Below are positions 20,862 to 22,457 of a DNA stretch of 22,457 nt, one piece after another. The translations under genes were made by a program, and so were the position numbers. The notes under the pieces were generated by a model. That model saw nothing but the letters and a program-made list of their open reading frames with translations, was not told where the DNA came from and did no database searches. This stretch comes from an uncultured Bacilli bacterium (GTDB lineage: Bacteria > Bacillota_I > Bacilli_A > RF39 > UBA660): assembly GCA_947628765.1 (NCBI GenBank), contig CANRBD010000005.1:1-22457 (forward strand), given 5' to 3'. Every line of letters begins with the position of its first letter. Within the stretch, counting starts at the first letter, position 1.

Positions 20862-22457
20862 TTATTTAGCTATTACATATGGATTATTTTGTGTTCCTTT
20901 GCCATTTAAGGTAATGTTTGATTTTAGATAGAGAACAGGTCTCACAAGATATGGCGTTGTCACCCGGCCAGCGGGAACATACCCTATTCTTCCTTCATGA
21001 TCAATAACATAGATCTGAGCCCAACTATTCACGTAAGCATCATGTTTCGGACTTAACGTATACCATATGTCATCTACCGTTTGGAAATCAATAGACATCC
21101 AATTGGTTGTAAGGCATAAAGCTTTGTTATTATTATTGTTTATCATTGTTCCGCATTGTTCGGTATTTGTATTTGCTTTTATATAATCACTTGCTTGAAT
21201 TAATCCTATATTACTTTTAGCCGCAATATGTTTTTCTCTAGCAACTTGTTCACTTAAATTATCTTCGAATGATTGGGTTTTGAGAAGCCCAAAATAGAAA
21301 TCATGTTCTTGAATATCATCTGCATTTGTTTTGATTGTATTATAATATGTTCCATTTAAATATTTTTTTATCTCTGAATCTTCCTCTACTGGCCCACCAT
21401 CCCCTTCTTGGTCCTCTCCAAAAAATTCAAAATTTGAAGTTTTGGCCCATGCATTGCATCCGTTGTTAACCAACCAATCTGATGAACAATAACCTGTTGT
21501 TCTTGCTCCAATTGAATCAAAAAGCATTTTAGTTACTGAACTATTTCTCATAATTTTTAATGTCCCATCTTCTTCAATAGCAATTATTCTCCACTCTTCA
21601 TTGTTGAATTTAATCCAGTTGTTTGGGTCTGCTCCTTGATATACATATCTTCCTTCTTCTTCTGTATTTGGATCATTAGCCAAACCATCTGTTCCTACTT
21701 TATTCTTTAGCTCACTGACTTTTATTGGCATTGTATATGGATCTTCTTTTGTCCCTGAACCTGATAATTGAACTGAGGATTTTAGATAGAGTGCAGGGAC
21801 CACACCACAACTCTCGCGTTCATCACTCGCTAGCGAACCACTAATACCGCCATGATACACAATATCATACATGAGACTAGAACTGTTACCAATAGAAGAT
21901 AGTGGCTTATACCATCCACTTATAAGATCTTTTACCATCCATGATGTTTCTTTACATGATTGATAATTATCTCTTAATATTTTCTGTGTTCCACAGTTTG
22001 ATGTATTACTGTTTGATTTACTAAAATCACTTAATTGAATTAATCCAATGTTACTAGGTGCACTTGCTTTTTTCTCCTCTGTTACTTGAGCTGCTAAATC
22101 GGGATTGCGATCAGTGACTGACCCATAGTAGAAGGTATGGGATTGTATATAGTCTTTATTTGTTTTTATTGTATTATAATATTCATCATTTAAATATGTT
22201 TTTAATGTTGAATCTGTTTCTACAGCTCCTTGATATGTGCCATCAGCACTTACAAAATTATTTGTTTTAGCCCATGCATTACAACCATTTTTAGGTGCAT
22301 CTCCTTGTGAACAATAGCCTGTTGTTCTTGCTCCAACTGAATCAAATTTATGATTTGGTAACATCTCTGTTGGATTCTTCATTACCTTAATTGTTCCATC
22401 AGTCTCTAAAGAAACTATTCTCCATTCTTCATTATTAAATGTGATATAGTTATTAGG
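20862..22457 (-). CDS. Repeat exoprotein, DUF6273-like (5' end outside window)
   Basis: The frame is open to the window edge (531 residues seen); an internal ATG at 22382 is not the start, since the reading frame continues upstream in register with the repeat. Two copies of one domain are present, period about 277 residues: PNNYITFNNEEWRIV (1-15) matches PNNWIKFNNEEWRII (278-292), and each is followed by GARTTGYCS, GCNAWAKT, YLN-x-x-YYNTIKTN, SNIGLIQ, a CGT block and LYLKS with GSGTKEDPY or GKGTQNNPY at the end. The EEWR start and the Trp/Leu-rich middle recall DUF6273-type domains. Conserved paired cysteines suggest disulfides and export. In related genomes such domains often follow a prepilin-type leader, but that end is not visible here. 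Function unknown. Confidence 0.7.
   Translation of the reverse strand, partial: PNNYITFNNEEWRIVSLETDGTIKVMKNPTEMLPNHKFDSVGARTTGYCSQGDAPKNGCNAWAKTNNFVSADGTYQGAVETDSTLKTYLNDEYYNTIKTNKDYIQSHTFYYGSVTDRNPDLAAQVTEEKKASAPSNIGLIQLSDFSKSNSNTSNCGTQKILRDNYQSCKETSWMVKDLISGWYKPLSSIGNSSSLMYDIVYHGGISGSLASDERESCGVVPALYLKSSVQLSGSGTKEDPYTMPIKVSELKNKVGTDGLANDPNTEEEGRYVYQGADPNNWIKFNNEEWRIIAIEEDGTLKIMRNSSVTKMLFDSIGARTTGYCSSDWLVNNGCNAWAKTSNFEFFGEDQEGDGGPVEEDSEIKKYLNGTYYNTIKTNADDIQEHDFYFGLLKTQSFEDNLSEQVAREKHIAAKSNIGLIQASDYIKANTNTEQCGTMINNNNNKALCLTTNWMSIDFQTVDDIWYTLSPKHDAYVNSWAQIYVIDHEGRIGYVPAGRVTTPYLVRPVLYLKSNITLNGKGTQNNPYVIAK

Noticed and set aside
1..22457. Genetic code 4 (TGA as Trp)
   Set aside because: All long genes read through without in-frame TGA and use TGG for Trp, so the standard reading is kept.
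1..22457. tRNA, rRNA, CRISPR arrays and insertion sequences
   Set aside because: No cloverleaf, rRNA-like stretch, regularly spaced repeat or transposase frame was found; the only long repeat is the tmcAL pair.

Overview
The window comes from a very AT-rich, low-GC Gram-positive chromosome (Bacillota). Evidence: a Spo0A sporulation master regulator with matching 0A boxes, L32 and YceD side by side, an Acholeplasma-type glycolipid glycosyltransferase, TmcAL, a TGS-domain nucleoside kinase, and Shine-Dalgarno (SD) sites built on GGTGAT. It looks like an uncultured gut-type Bacilli or Clostridia lineage, possibly RF39- or Erysipelotrichia-like; that placement is inference. Of 24 stop codons I could read, 19 are TAA, 5 TAG and none TGA.

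Layout. 1-3750: the tail of a transglutaminase-like protein, a KinB-like membrane histidine kinase, a membrane-anchored EIIB-like protein without the phosphocysteine, a RodA/FtsW-type glycan polymerase, and the yceD-rpmF pair. 3800-9230: a structured leader with a strong intrinsic terminator ahead of an MFS exporter fused to a CBS pair; tmcAL; then a two-gene cassette (alpha/beta-hydrolase and YbaK-type deacylase) bounded by direct repeats of the tmcAL 3' end, the distal copy being a decaying pseudogene beside mutM. 9218-11570: mutM, a candidate type I toxin-antitoxin locus in the 515-bp gap, and dusB. 11600-12870: a prepilin-like gene and spo0A. 12899-17347: one tight operon, prepilin-like - pgk - flippase-like - diacylglycerol glucosyltransferase-like - divergent tpi. 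17395-20201: TGS nucleoside kinase and gapA. 20261-20827: clpP, in frame from the expected first residue but with ATA where the start codon should be. 20862-22457: a cysteine-containing repeat exoprotein, cut by the window edge.

How the parts fit. The kinase and Spo0A are plausible partners in a phosphorelay; both promoters carry Spo0A boxes, so a feedback loop is suggested. Glycolysis (gapA, pgk, tpi) and membrane glycolipid synthesis are interleaved. Two prepilin-like genes and a secreted-looking repeat protein suggest a type IV pilus-like or pseudopilus system, though no assembly genes are seen here.

Strongest leads: the type I toxin-antitoxin candidate (convergent RNAs, direct repeats, SD-sequestering hairpin), the MFS leader attenuator with its overlapping 19-codon ORF, the repeat-bounded cassette, the clpP start anomaly, and a genome-wide-looking habit of placing the -10 box only 15-20 nt before the start codon.
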